Of a stretch of DNA of 64,000 nucleotides, positions 40,189 through 50,669 are shown one piece after another. This stretch comes from Pegea sp. RAD2-039 (lineage: Eukaryota > Chordata > Thaliacea > Salpida > Salpidae): NCBI GenBank assembly GCA_034620365.1, contig JAQGEQ010000192.1, positions 3,839,001 to 3,903,000 of the forward strand. Direction: 5' to 3'. The notes under the pieces were generated by a model. It searched no databases, was not told the origin of the DNA, and saw nothing but the letters and a program-made list of their open reading frames with translations. The translations under genes were made by a program, and so were the position numbers. Each line of letters begins with the position of its first letter. Positions within the stretch are counted from its first letter, which is position 1.

Positions 40189-42477
40189 ATGGTTGTTAAG
40201 AAAGATTCTCTTGAAAGTAATGACTTCTCTTTAGTTAGTGAGGATCACTTAAAATTTGTATTATCAGTCATGGAAAAAAAAAGTAGAAATCTTGAAAAAA
40301 GGAAAGTTAAACTTGATGGCTACAGATTAGTTGTAAAGCAAGGTGGTTGCCTTGACCCTGATCAGAAAGCTGCTGTAGATAAATATGATGAGGTGGTTGG
40401 TGCTTTAAATATTATAAAAGATTTATTGAAAGGTGTGACTGCTGCGTGTAGTGAGATTCATAAGAGTAACTTAAAGTTGAAAAGTGAGCAGGAAGAGGAA
40501 AAGCTGAAACTTAAGCTAAAAAGCTGTCAAAATGCATTTTCTCTCCTTGAGATTTTCAAGCTTATTTCTTTGGATGATAAAATAAAAATGGATTTATATA
40601 CCTCAAAATCTGATGAAACCCCTATTCTTACTACCACTGAAGTTGATATGATTGTGGATTTTTATCAAAAGCACCTTGAGTTTAAACCTGACAAAAACTG
40701 TGATGTTATCAACAATAGCAATCAAATTGGTGAAAAGGTTCATTTAGTGTTTTTATCTAGTATTGATAAAATAGAGTCGTATTCTTATGCTGATCTTTTT
40801 ACTGTATATCAAAAGCTAATGGACTCTGGTTATTTCAAAGCTCTTCCCACCTTATTAAGTGTTCCAAATGAAGATTATATAAAGGATTTATATGATATAG
40901 AGGATAAAAAGTATGAAGCTGTAGAGGATGACTTGAAGTCGGATGGAAGCTTGGTGAATAAAGAGGGTACATATGAATTTTTCATGAGTGAAGAAACTGC
41001 CCTTTCTGACAAAATGGTTTTTGTTAATAAAACTGAAGTAAACCCTGAAGTTGTTGCCTCTAATCAGCTTGATTCTAATATTGGTAAAGCTTCTAGTGTT
41101 AATACCGAAGATAATTTATCATTAAATGCTCAGAAAGTATCATATGAAGAGAAAGAGATTAAAAAAGAAGATGAGTCCAATGAACGCTCAATAAAAGATA
41201 TTTTAGCAGAAGTTCATGGTGATTACTTTAAAACTAGTGGTTTTGAAATAGAGTTTGAAGTTTCACCATCTCCGCCACCAGCTGAGCATATCCAAAAAGT
41301 ATTGGTGCCAGTAGTTATTCCAGCATATAATGGAATTGATCATTCCACAGTTATTAGTAAAAATATTGAAACATCTGTTTCCGCTATTAATATTTCTCCT
41401 GTATCATTAACTCAACCAGGAATTTATCCATCTTCAACCCCTCAAGTTTCCGATTCCTTAGGCATGGGTGAAACTACTTTTGGTAGCTTTTCAGTTGCAG
41501 GGCCAATAAAACAGAGACCAGAAAATATTTATCAACCAGCACAAAGTTTTCACATTCATCCGGAACTGCATAAGTCCTCTCCTATAAAAAATGCAGATAC
41601 AGTCCCTCTGAATGTACCCTTGCAGTTAACTCCAGAAGCCACACAAATGAGTTCAATCATGCCAGTACTAAGTGTACCAGACCCACCAAAAGCCATACCT
41701 ATGCCAAATGAAGAAGCTAGCTATAAACCATTTAATCAAAATATTAGCTCTGCTCCAGACATAAATGATGGAAGTTCAAAACCGACCCAAGATGAAGCTG
41801 TTCTACATATAATTCGCCAGTCTAATTCAAGACGACCAACTGAAAGAACAGCACCTTTACCCAATGATAATTCTCATATTGTACCCATTGTTCAAAGTAA
41901 TGCTGAAGCACATTTTTGTAGCAATGGTGGGGTGGAAGAGTATGAAGATCCAAACCAGGTCACAACACTCAAGGAGCATTCTGAGCCATCTGTGGGTGGT
42001 GGTAGTGGTCATATCAATTCTAAGCCCAATGAAGTTAATGGGCTTTTAAGAAATGAAAATAGTGAAGTTGGTGAGAAGGGAGATCAGTTATCTGTAAGTG
42101 ATAATGGTGCAAGAATGAATAGAACCAATTCAAATTATAATAATCCAAATTTCGCTAATAAAAATAATACAAGCTATCGCCAAAATTCCCATTTACATTG
42201 TTATTTACCGAGGGGTAATAGTAGCAATAGTAATTATCGAAGCAACCCCAGAGGGTATAACTTCGATAACAGAAATCATGGCGGTAACTATCCGAATTTA
42301 AATTCCTATCCACCGTATGGAAATCGCGCTCAAGATGGTAATATATACTATCCCATTCGGCGTGGCAACCCAAACCCAAATCGAGGCGGTCGTGCTGGAA
42401 ATCTTAGAGGTGGTCGCCCTTACAACCGTACTCGTACGTTTAGAACTCAATCAAATGAACAGGCATTCAACAACTAA
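40189..42477 (+). CDS. CAPRIN1: Caprin family RNA-binding / stress-granule protein
   Basis: Caprins bind mRNA, join G3BP and FMRP in RNP granules and control translation. The 762-aa coding region is a single uninterrupted exon. Start: ATG at 40189 in good context (AACATGG); the frame opens slightly earlier at a TTG. The N-terminal third (about 20-205) matches the caprin helical homology region: VMEKKSRNLEKRKVKLDGYR, a LDPDQKAAVDKYDEV block, then PILTTTEVDMIVDFYQ. Around residues 337-357, ILAEVHGDYFKTSGFEIEFE sits where vertebrate caprin-1 has its G3BP-binding motif (...GPYNFIQDSMLDFE); the match is partial. The long middle is Pro/Ser/Asn-rich. The C-terminus is an RG/GN-rich RNA-binding tail (GGRAGNLRGGRPYNRTR). 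A poly(A) signal candidate lies at 42615-42620. The absence of introns is notable beside the intron-rich neighbours. Confidence 0.92.
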   Translation: MVVKKDSLESNDFSLVSEDHLKFVLSVMEKKSRNLEKRKVKLDGYRLVVKQGGCLDPDQKAAVDKYDEVVGALNIIKDLLKGVTAACSEIHKSNLKLKSEQEEEKLKLKLKSCQNAFSLLEIFKLISLDDKIKMDLYTSKSDETPILTTTEVDMIVDFYQKHLEFKPDKNCDVINNSNQIGEKVHLVFLSSIDKIESYSYADLFTVYQKLMDSGYFKALPTLLSVPNEDYIKDLYDIEDKKYEAVEDDLKSDGSLVNKEGTYEFFMSEETALSDKMVFVNKTEVNPEVVASNQLDSNIGKASSVNTEDNLSLNAQKVSYEEKEIKKEDESNERSIKDILAEVHGDYFKTSGFEIEFEVSPSPPPAEHIQKVLVPVVIPAYNGIDHSTVISKNIETSVSAINISPVSLTQPGIYPSSTPQVSDSLGMGETTFGSFSVAGPIKQRPENIYQPAQSFHIHPELHKSSPIKNADTVPLNVPLQLTPEATQMSSIMPVLSVPDPPKAIPMPNEEASYKPFNQNISSAPDINDGSSKPTQDEAVLHIIRQSNSRRPTERTAPLPNDNSHIVPIVQSNAEAHFCSNGGVEEYEDPNQVTTLKEHSEPSVGGGSGHINSKPNEVNGLLRNENSEVGEKGDQLSVSDNGARMNRTNSNYNNPNFANKNNTSYRQNSHLHCYLPRGNSSNSNYRSNPRGYNFDNRNHGGNYPNLNSYPPYGNRAQDGNIYYPIRRGNPNPNRGGRAGNLRGGRPYNRTRTFRTQSNEQAFNN

Positions 42478-42614
42478 CTTTTTTAGCATAAGCAATCAGA
42501 CTGCAGTTCTTGTTAAATATCTCTTAGTTTGATGTTTTCAACCAGAGGGATCAGTCTCTTAGATCGGAGTTAAGACTATTTAGCTTTTACATTTAAACCA
42601 AATAGATATATAAC

Positions 42615-42620
42615 AATAAA
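42615..42620 (+). promoter_or_regulatory. Candidate poly(A) signal of caprin
   Basis: AATAAA 138 nt after the caprin stop codon. Confidence 0.45.
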
Positions 42621-43224
42621 TCTTCCATGTTAGTAAATTATCTTTTTTGATTAATATCTGGCCATTTTTGGTATCTGTTCATGTCCATTTTATATACTTT
42701 TATCAACTTAATGATAGATATGTAATAAGAATTTGCTTTGAGCATTTCTTCCAACATAATAGTTTGATTATGTTTGAAACGAAGGTTTTGTTTTATTCAT
42801 GTTCAAAAAATTGAAATCTTTTGTTTATTAAATTTACTGAAAGATGTTTTGTTAATTATCTTGAAATAAGTTTCTGATTATTAATGGAAACATCTTTTTC
42901 TTACATTCATTAAATGGTAATTTAAGTGTACTTCTTGCACTGTGTTTTCTCTGTTTAGTTACAAAACCTCATCAATAATTAAGCCCCATGTGTTTAACTT
43001 CACTTTTCTAAATTGCTTAATGTTATGAAATTAATTAGCATTAGCAAAATAATAGTAATAATGTGATAGACTCAAAGATAAGTTGGCATAGAAATTGTAT
43101 AAGATCAAACAGATGAAAATTTCACCGCAAAAAGTACCTATTGATTAATTTCAAATCCTAAAACTGATTATCTACAACATGCCTTTTGTTAGTTTGCATG
43201 AACTGTTTATTACTGTCTGTATTG

Positions 43225-43259
43225 TTTTTTTATTTTAGGTATTTTTAAATTTACATCAG
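43225..43259 (+). promoter_or_regulatory. Acceptor-like sites upstream of the hnRNP U ATG
   Basis: A T-rich tract ends TATTTTAG at 43238, and a second CAG ends at 43259, 46 and 25 nt before the start codon. Either would serve a 5' UTR intron or a spliced leader. The caprin stop lies only about 760-780 nt upstream on the same strand. Confidence 0.45.
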
Positions 43260-43284
43260 TTTTATAATAAATCAGACTTGAAAA

Positions 43285-46200
43285 ATGTCTGAGATAAATT
43301 ATAAGAAAATGAAAGTGGTTGAGCTGAAGTCAGAATTGGAAGCGAGAAATATAGATATACCAAGAGGCGCCAAAAAGGCTGAACTTCTCGCCTTAGTTTT
43401 GTCATCAGTTGAAGCAGAAAGTAATTTATTAGATGAACTTATATTTTTTTACAATAAAATAGATTTCTTGCGCTTTAAGATGTTGCTGAAAATTCAACTA
43501 GTTTTTCATGATTTGCTTTTTTATGATTTCCTATAAATTTTCTATTAATGATAGAAAAGATATCTCGAATTGATGTTGACTTTGAGCGCTTTTGATTTGT
43601 GTTTTAGATGAAGCTGCCAATAAAGCCTCAGAAAATCCTCCTGAAGAATTGGTTGCAGCTGAGGTTATTAATAATTATTAAATTAGATTAGATTAACAAT
43701 TTTAATATAAAATATAAGTTCTCTGAAATTATAAGAACTAGTTTGTATATTTGTGATAATTTGATGGTTGATTTTTATGACTATTTTTGTTTGTACTTCT
43801 ATTGATGTAACTTTCTTACAACTCAGTGACCCTCTCGTGAGATTAGATTTATCTGAAAAGTGCTGACGAGTACTTCTACTAACCTCTATGACTTATTAAT
43901 AAGATGAACTGTAGACTTGTTTGCACCATGTGTCTCTTCTTCGAACCTTTCTTATGATATGCTATCTATTTATTTTTATGCCAAAGTATTAATATCAATC
44001 GACATGTATTAGCTTGCATCCATAAAACTGAATCGTTTACTTGACCACAGACTGATGCTATTGACGAAACACCTGTTGAAGCAACCACCCAACCGACCAC
44101 AGCTTCACCTGTACTTGAATCACAAGCTGAAAGCGAAGTGATTAAACCATCATCAGAAGTGAAACCTGCTGATGAAGATGTGAAACCTGCTGATGAAGAA
44201 GTGAAACCTGCTGATGAAGAAGTGAAACTTGCTGATGAAGAAGTGAAACTTGCTGATGAAGAAGTGAAACTTGCTGATGAAGAAGTGAAACCTGCTGATG
44301 AAGATGAGACAAATCGACAAGATCGGGCTGATGTACAAACTGATTCTGCGATAAATGTCCAAACTGCAGATGAAATTGATGTACAAGATGAAACAGATGT
44401 TGGAGATGTTGTAGCAGATAAACTTGAATCTACTGATCTTAAAGTTGAAATCTCAGCGAAAACTGATGCTGATGACATTTCTGCTCCTAGTGGTGAAGCA
44501 GTCTCAGTCGAAGAGTCTTTGAAAGAAAAATGTGCGTCTCCGAAGCCATCTGAAGGTGAAGATTTGATTAAATTCTAACAAATGCTGAGATTATTTTAAA
44601 CCTTAAAAATCATTTAAAAGTTGTGGAGAGTTTGATGTAAACCTTCTTTCATTTTTACCTTTCTATGAAATGTCGAAAGTCTTATTTATAAACTTCATTG
44701 GAGTGATATTTAGAAAACTTCTTCTATGTTTCTGCTGCTACAGCAAATTGCACATTCTCCTAATTTCTGATTTTAAAAAACTTGCTGATTTTGTTGTATT
44801 TAGAAATTCCGATAGAGGAGGAAGAAGAAGATGATGATATGATTTTAAAAGTCGATAAGCAAGATGATCTTGAAATGAACGATGATGTAGCAGATGCTGA
44901 TGTAGTCGAGCTGTTAGACACAGATATGCAAGATTTAGATGAAGACCCCGAGATTAAAGATGAAAACTACCAAGATGTAATTTTATATGCTTTTCACTGT
45001 TCTACATTTATTAAATTTATTTGTTTGTGAACTTTAGGAAGATGTTAGCGAGAAACAGGATGATGCTGTGTGTGATGAAGAAAAAGTGGAAAGTAAGATG
45101 GATACTGAAGACGAGTCGAAAAAAGCAGTAGATGATGTAGAAAATAGTAAAAGTGAAACTTCTAACAGTAAGTTGCTTCATCTTGATATTTGAGGCTTAT
45201 TGAAATGTTAATTACAGATAAGTCAGTTGAAAAAGAAGCTTCATCTAACACTAAACACTCCAAAGGTGGCACAATCATCAATTCTTCATTCTTTTTAACT
45301 TGTTTTTTTGCAGAAGGAAAAGCTGGTGATAGTAGCAGCAGCTCTAAAGAACCAAGTGAGATATTTCATAGTATTTTTTCGAGATGATGATCGACTGATG
45401 TTAACTACATCTACTGGTTTTTCTTTTATACAAGAGTTATCTGTCTTAGGTTCACGTAAGAGTGACCATCATAGTGACAGCCGTAAGCGCCGCCATGAAG
45501 AATCACGAAGTCAGAAGCGAGAGGATGAAAGGTGTTCTGAGTTGTAAAGAAATCAACAATTTGCTAATTTCAACAAATGTTGTTAAATATAGATTTGTAC
45601 CTCCACCAGAAGAACCCGTAGAAGAATTTGATGAAAGTCTAGTGGTGATGGACAAGTACAATTCTACTTTGAATATAAAAGTTTGTTTGATCTTAATGAT
45701 GATGCGTCTATTTGCATCAACTAACATTTGATTGGTTCTTTCAAGGTCCATCAAAACCGACTGACTGTCCAAACATTGACATTGGAAAGCTTTGCTTACA
45801 TCTGGGCAGGCTCTCGAGCCACTTATGGCGTGAAAAGCGGAAAAGTTTGCTTTGAATGCAAAGTAATTGCTTGCTGGTTACAAATATTTATATTCTATCA
45901 GTCGTCATGTAAATTATTCTCCATAGTATTCGACTGGTCACTTTGTAGTTGTAGAAAATCTCTATATTCAAACAAATTGTTTTGCTCTCATATTTTTGAA
46001 AACATTCGACTACTGCACCTTAAACCTGCGCTGCCAGCAGATTTGTTTGATTGTGAAGAAACTAAATCAGAGCTTATATACCGCGCTGTTACTTCTCATC
46101 AAATTTGTTTGTTTCTTTATTGGATTGGCTGTCATATGTGTTATTCTCGTGTATTTTGATCACGGCGAAGCCCTTTCTGGAATTCTATAAAGACATTTAA

Positions 46201-49200
46201 GTAGCCTGTCTGTCAATATGTGACCAGCCGACCTGTCCAAGCTGTTTTCAAGCGGATTTATTCATTCGATTCGTATTTACTGTTTTCTGCTTCAATCCAT
46301 TCACTGTTTCAGAACCTGTTAAATGTGAAAGATGTGAACTTTCTAAGTGGAAGAAAGATGGATGTAGGTATCAGACATTCGCTTGCATCTTCGCAACCTC
46401 TGCTTCGATTCCTTCATCCTACAAAAGGAAGGTAAAACTCAGAGAAGAAATGTCAAATTAAACTGACAAAGAGGAAACCATCAACTTAATAGACCTGATG
46501 GTACAAGCAAGCTTGCTGAAAGTGTTAAATGTTAACCCACACACATGTCGATGAAGGCTTCATATTCGAACCACTTCTCGCTTTTATGTAAATACTTTGA
46601 TGTTCACTCCGTGCCTCCTGATTGATCTTCATTTGTTTAGGAAATTTGCTATAAAAACTGTTTAGATCAAATTAGGTAGGATTAACAAATGCAAAAAATA
46701 AACTTCTGCTTACTCAGAAAGATTACTTCGCTAACGATTTGCTTTTAACTGAAATAATCATCTAAATATTTGATGTCACTTCGGATTTATCGATGCTGCT
46801 GCTATAAAGCTTTTAATTTTTAAACTAAAATTTCTCGATTGTATATTTGAGTGATTGAGAATTACTTCAATTGGATTTAGCTTCAAAACAAGCTGGACAC
46901 TTTATTAGTTCTATTTTGTGAAATGTTTGTCCACTGCATCGTAATTCAGTTTTGAAGGATTTTTCTTCTTTCTTTCACAAATATTCTCCCAAATATTCAA
47001 TTTCTTTTCTTCTGTAGATTGTTGAAGCTCATTCAGTCCGACATATGCCCCACTCATCACAGAATCGTCATGTTATGAGAGTTGGTTGGTCTGACAATCG
47101 GACTTCTCTACTACTTGGAGAATCTGATTTATCATATGCTTATTGTAGTACTGCTAAAGCAGTTACAAACAAAAGCTTCACTTCATTTGGAAGTGCCTAC
47201 AAAGAAGGAGATGTAATCGGTTGCTACTTAGTGAGTAGAGTTGGTTTGATACAGATAGTTTTGAACTGAGCTATTTCTAGTTTGATTTTAAAATATTCGA
47301 AATTCTTTCATTCTAGTTTCTTTTTAAACAATGTTAACTCTGATTTTGCAAATTAATCTCAAATCAGTTATCTTAAAGGTTGTTAAATTTCATTAATAAT
47401 TAAAGACTTTATTTTATAGGATTTATCGGATGATGACAAATTAAATATCCACTACACGAAGAATGGTGAATATCTTGGCATTGCTTTCACTGAAGACAAA
47501 CACAAGTTAAATGAAAAGTCATTATTTCCTCATTTGTCGTGTAAAAATCTAGCAGTCGAATTCAACTTTGGGCAAAAAGTAACCAGATGATTCATCTACT
47601 AGCAGCAGTTTTGTTCAACTAATTTCTCACAGACCGAACCTTTCTTTGCGGCACCTGAACAACTTGAAGGTTACTCGTTTATCGCGTCAGTGCCCCTAAA
47701 AGACCGCGTCAAGGGTTCAATTAGTCCTTCATCAAAAGGAGAATGTGAAGTAAGTGATGAATGTTGGACTCGATGTGTATCAGTTGTAATTGTTCAACTT
47801 GAAGGTGGTGATGTTATGTGGATTGCCTGGTTGTGGTAAGAGTTACTACGCAAAGAAGCTCTGCGAAGACCACCCAGAAAAGTTTTATAACGTTTTGGGA
47901 TCTAAACCATTACTGGAGTTTATGAATGTTAGTATGCTAGCCAAAATTATTTGTTTATCAGATGAGCAAGAACGGGTGGAGTCACCCATTTTCTGTTAAC
48001 TGTTTGTAATCCTCACAAAATCTTTATATCATTTAATGAAGTTGTGATGATGTAGGTAACTGGACTTCCTGAGATGAAGCGAGATCAACAACTACAACAT
48101 GCAAATAATTGTTTGACGAAAGTTTTTCAAACGGCTTGCCGTAAAAGACGTAATTACATTATCGACCAGGTAGGCTCATTGAATATGCTTTCATTTTGTT
48201 TACTTCTTCATTTTTTGCACTTCTTGAAATTGTTGAAATCTTTTCTTCGCTTTTTTGTTACTTTTTCTGCTTTCAATTGACATAAAATCAAAGTAAGGAC
48301 TCACTTTTTCCTCGACTATTTACAACAGTTGTTTATGTTTTGAAGTTTCCATTTTAAAATGCAATTTAGCAACAACGGCAATTATTTGTCCTTTTTCCAC
48401 ATATCACAATTCTACTCGACCATCTATTATCCTATGTGTTGCTGCTGCTACTTACATCTTCTGTAGACAAACGTGTTTGCATCTGCTCGGCGCAAATTAC
48501 GAACCTTTGAGGGTTTCAATCGAAAAGCCGTCATAATTGTGCCCAATGACGAGGACTTTAAAATCAGATGGGATAAACGTACTAGAGACGAGGGCAAAGA
48601 CATACCCGATTATGCTGTTGTTGATATGAAAGGTACCTACTACTCACAGATTTTTCACAAAATGGAAAATGTTTGTTTTTGATGTCGCGCGCGTCCACAT
48701 CTCGTCCTTTTCTACTCGTCATCCAATCTCGCTTTCTAGTCATCATCTTGCCCTTTTGTAAACTTCATTTTTGTTTGCAGCCAATTTCTCGTTCCCTGAA
48801 AAAGGTGAATTGTTCGAATCGGTCGAGTTTCCTGAACTGGATGAAACGGAAGCCACCAAACTGATCGATAAGTATCGCGATGAAGCACGAAAGAAGAATG
48901 GTGGCGGTCCACCGAGCGAAAAGCGAATGCGAAACTCAAACAACGGTAAATACCCCCCCTCGCTTTCCACTCGTAATCAAATCATCATTTTCAGGAAGAG
49001 CATCAAACTCGAATCGTCGGGACAGTGGTGAGTGATTGAAGCAAACTCTTCGAATCTTAATCATCATTGAACTATCATCAGGTGGTTTCGGGTTGAATCA
49101 TTCTCGTGGAGCTCGAAGTGGAGTTGGAATGAGTGGAGGCTACAACGAGTTTTCATCCAGCAAAACAGGGATCCGTCAACTTCAAAACATCCGTCTCAAT

Positions 49201-50378
49201 TCATCACTACGCAACAATCTAGCTGGAAACAACTTCAATCGCTACTCTGCCAACAATAGTCAACGAAACAATGGTGGTCGTGGTAAGTGCAAACCCTAGC
49301 CCTGGTCCATATCTCACCCGGCCTATCAACTTGTGTCCAGGAGGTTTCGGTGAAAATCGACGAAACAACAGCGGTGGTGGAAGAGGTGGAAGCAACTGGA
49401 GCGCTAGTCGAGGTGAGTGTCGAAGCCCTGGTCACTTTACTGTTTATAGCTGGTTATTTCCAGGTCCCACTCAGCCCTTTAAAGGTAGTAATTGGGGACA
49501 GCAACATAATCGAGGTATAAGTCTCACCAACAACTCCAACACGCGACCCCTTGGTGGTTATGGAGCAAATCGGAATGCACGCAACAAGTAAGATTGGTTT
49601 CCATGGCAACCGTCTGCTAATTTGATTGATCAGCAGTCGTCAAGGTTACTCACAAAATCGCCATAACAACAACACCAACACATCGGCACCACGAAACAAT
49701 CGTAGTCGCGCGACTGGTGTGCAACCTGCTCGCAACCAGTCGTTCAACAATAGCCAAGCAAGCAGCAGCACTACCAGTCGAACTGTAAGTACCAACTTGC
49801 CTCCCGCTTGCTTTTGTACAATTGAAAATGCTTTTCGTTTTTCTTCGATTAAATTCCTGCATGATTGCTGCGACTGCTGGATAATTATGAGAAATTAATG
49901 ATGATGAAATGTATGCAGAACATTGATTACCATCGAGCTTACCAGCAACAAACCGCCCAAATAGCAGCTACTGTCGCCGCTCAACAAGTCTCAGTTTCTA
50001 CCCCACTACCACAAGTAACTCATTCTGCTGTTACTACACCACAAACACAATCTACTTATCCACAAGCTTATGTAGCTCAAGGCCAGGTAATTCTGCCTAC
50101 AATCTGCCTAATCGAAAGCATATGTTCCGGCAAATAGACCATCAACCAATCAAATGGACTCTTTTACATTTTCATAAATCTCTTTTTCGTTTTTAACAGA
50201 TTTTTTTTTTTACTTTTAGAGTGACTACTCACAACAATGGGCTCAATACTATCAACACCAAGCTGCACAACAACAGCAACAACAACAACAACAGCAGCAA
50301 CAACAACAAGCTGCTGCTGCTGCCGCTCAATATCAGAACTACTATGCTTACCAGCAGGCGTTCGGTGGCCAAAAGTAA
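43285..50378 (+). CDS. HNRNPU: Heterogeneous nuclear ribonucleoprotein U / UL1-like
   Basis: A nuclear RNA/DNA-binding scaffold protein acting in chromatin organisation and RNA processing. Exons: 43285-43420, 43608-43663, 44051-44555, 44804-44976, 45038-45167, 45218-45265, 45314-45355, 45450-45531, 45593-45680, 45746-45862, 47018-47230, 47420-47578, 47633-47749, 47805-47927, 48056-48169, 48467-48632, 48781-48945, 48995-49027, 49082-49282, 49341-49412, 49464-49587, 49634-49784, 49919-50086, 50220-50378. All are GT-AG and in phase; 1,113 aa, longer than the about 825 of human hnRNP U. Order: SAP domain (about 5-40, [20 protein letters not shown]), long acidic region with a 7-residue tandem repeat, a basic KR/H/S patch, SPRY (about 395-600; [26 protein letters not shown]), P-loop kinase-like domain (Walker A GLPGCGKS about 628-635; IIDQTNV about 698-704), then RGG/N-rich and Gln-rich tail. 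The tail motif [10 protein letters not shown] resembles hnRNP UL1, so it may descend from the ancestor of both. Confidence 0.95.
44159..44305 (+). repeat. Seven tandem 21-bp units in the hnRNP U acidic region
   Basis: Seven perfect-length units encode VK(P/L)ADE(E/D). The order is P-P-P-L-L-L-P at position 3, with Asp ending only the first and last units. A diverged eighth unit (VIKPSSE) precedes them. All repeats keep the frame, so expansion is tolerated by the protein. Confidence 0.95.
50268..50327 (+). repeat. CAA/CAG polyglutamine plus polyalanine tract
   Basis: Fourteen Gln codons (mixed CAA and CAG) followed by six Ala codons near the C-terminus of the hnRNP U-like protein. Confidence 0.95.
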
Positions 50379-50660
50379 AAGAGGGTTGCAAACTATGTTG
50401 CAATTTTTAGCAGACATCTTTTAGTTATTCGTAGTAACAATTGACAAAAAGGAATTTTGTAAGTATCATGAACCTGATATAATTTGTTGACGTCAAATTA
50501 AATGGTCATCTTCCTACTGCATTATTTGTTGATTTTGCAAAGCTTTTTACTGTAATTGTCAGCTGATTTGGAATAGGTTTGAGCTAATCTTGTAAAACTT
50601 TCTACTTTCCAATCTATAACTGAAATATTCAGTGTTTAATAACTTGAGAGATTATTTTTA

Positions 50661-50666
50661 AATAAA
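50661..50666 (+). promoter_or_regulatory. Candidate poly(A) signal of hnRNP U
   Basis: AATAAA about 280 nt after the stop codon. Confidence 0.5.
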
Positions 50667-50669
50667 AGT

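Noticed and set aside
43966-44478. 170-codon minus-strand frame rich in Ser/Thr repeats
   Set aside because: It is the antisense reading of the 21-bp repeat in hnRNP U exon 44051-44555. The repeat keeps several frames open.
45728-46190. Long + strand frame running out of the hnRNP U exon
   Set aside because: Read-through past a good donor at 45863 into the intron; the conserved sequence stops at the donor.
46314-46368. Possible extra hnRNP U exon ([10 protein letters not shown]...)
   Set aside because: It has an acceptor and a donor, but the flanking exons 45746-45862 and 47018-47230 already join in phase to give the continuous conserved SPRY sequence ...[18 protein letters not shown]. An insertion here has no counterpart in the family.
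50164-50424. Poly-Leu, poly-Val and poly-Asn frames
   Set aside because: Alternative readings of the CAA/CAG tract in the last hnRNP U exon.
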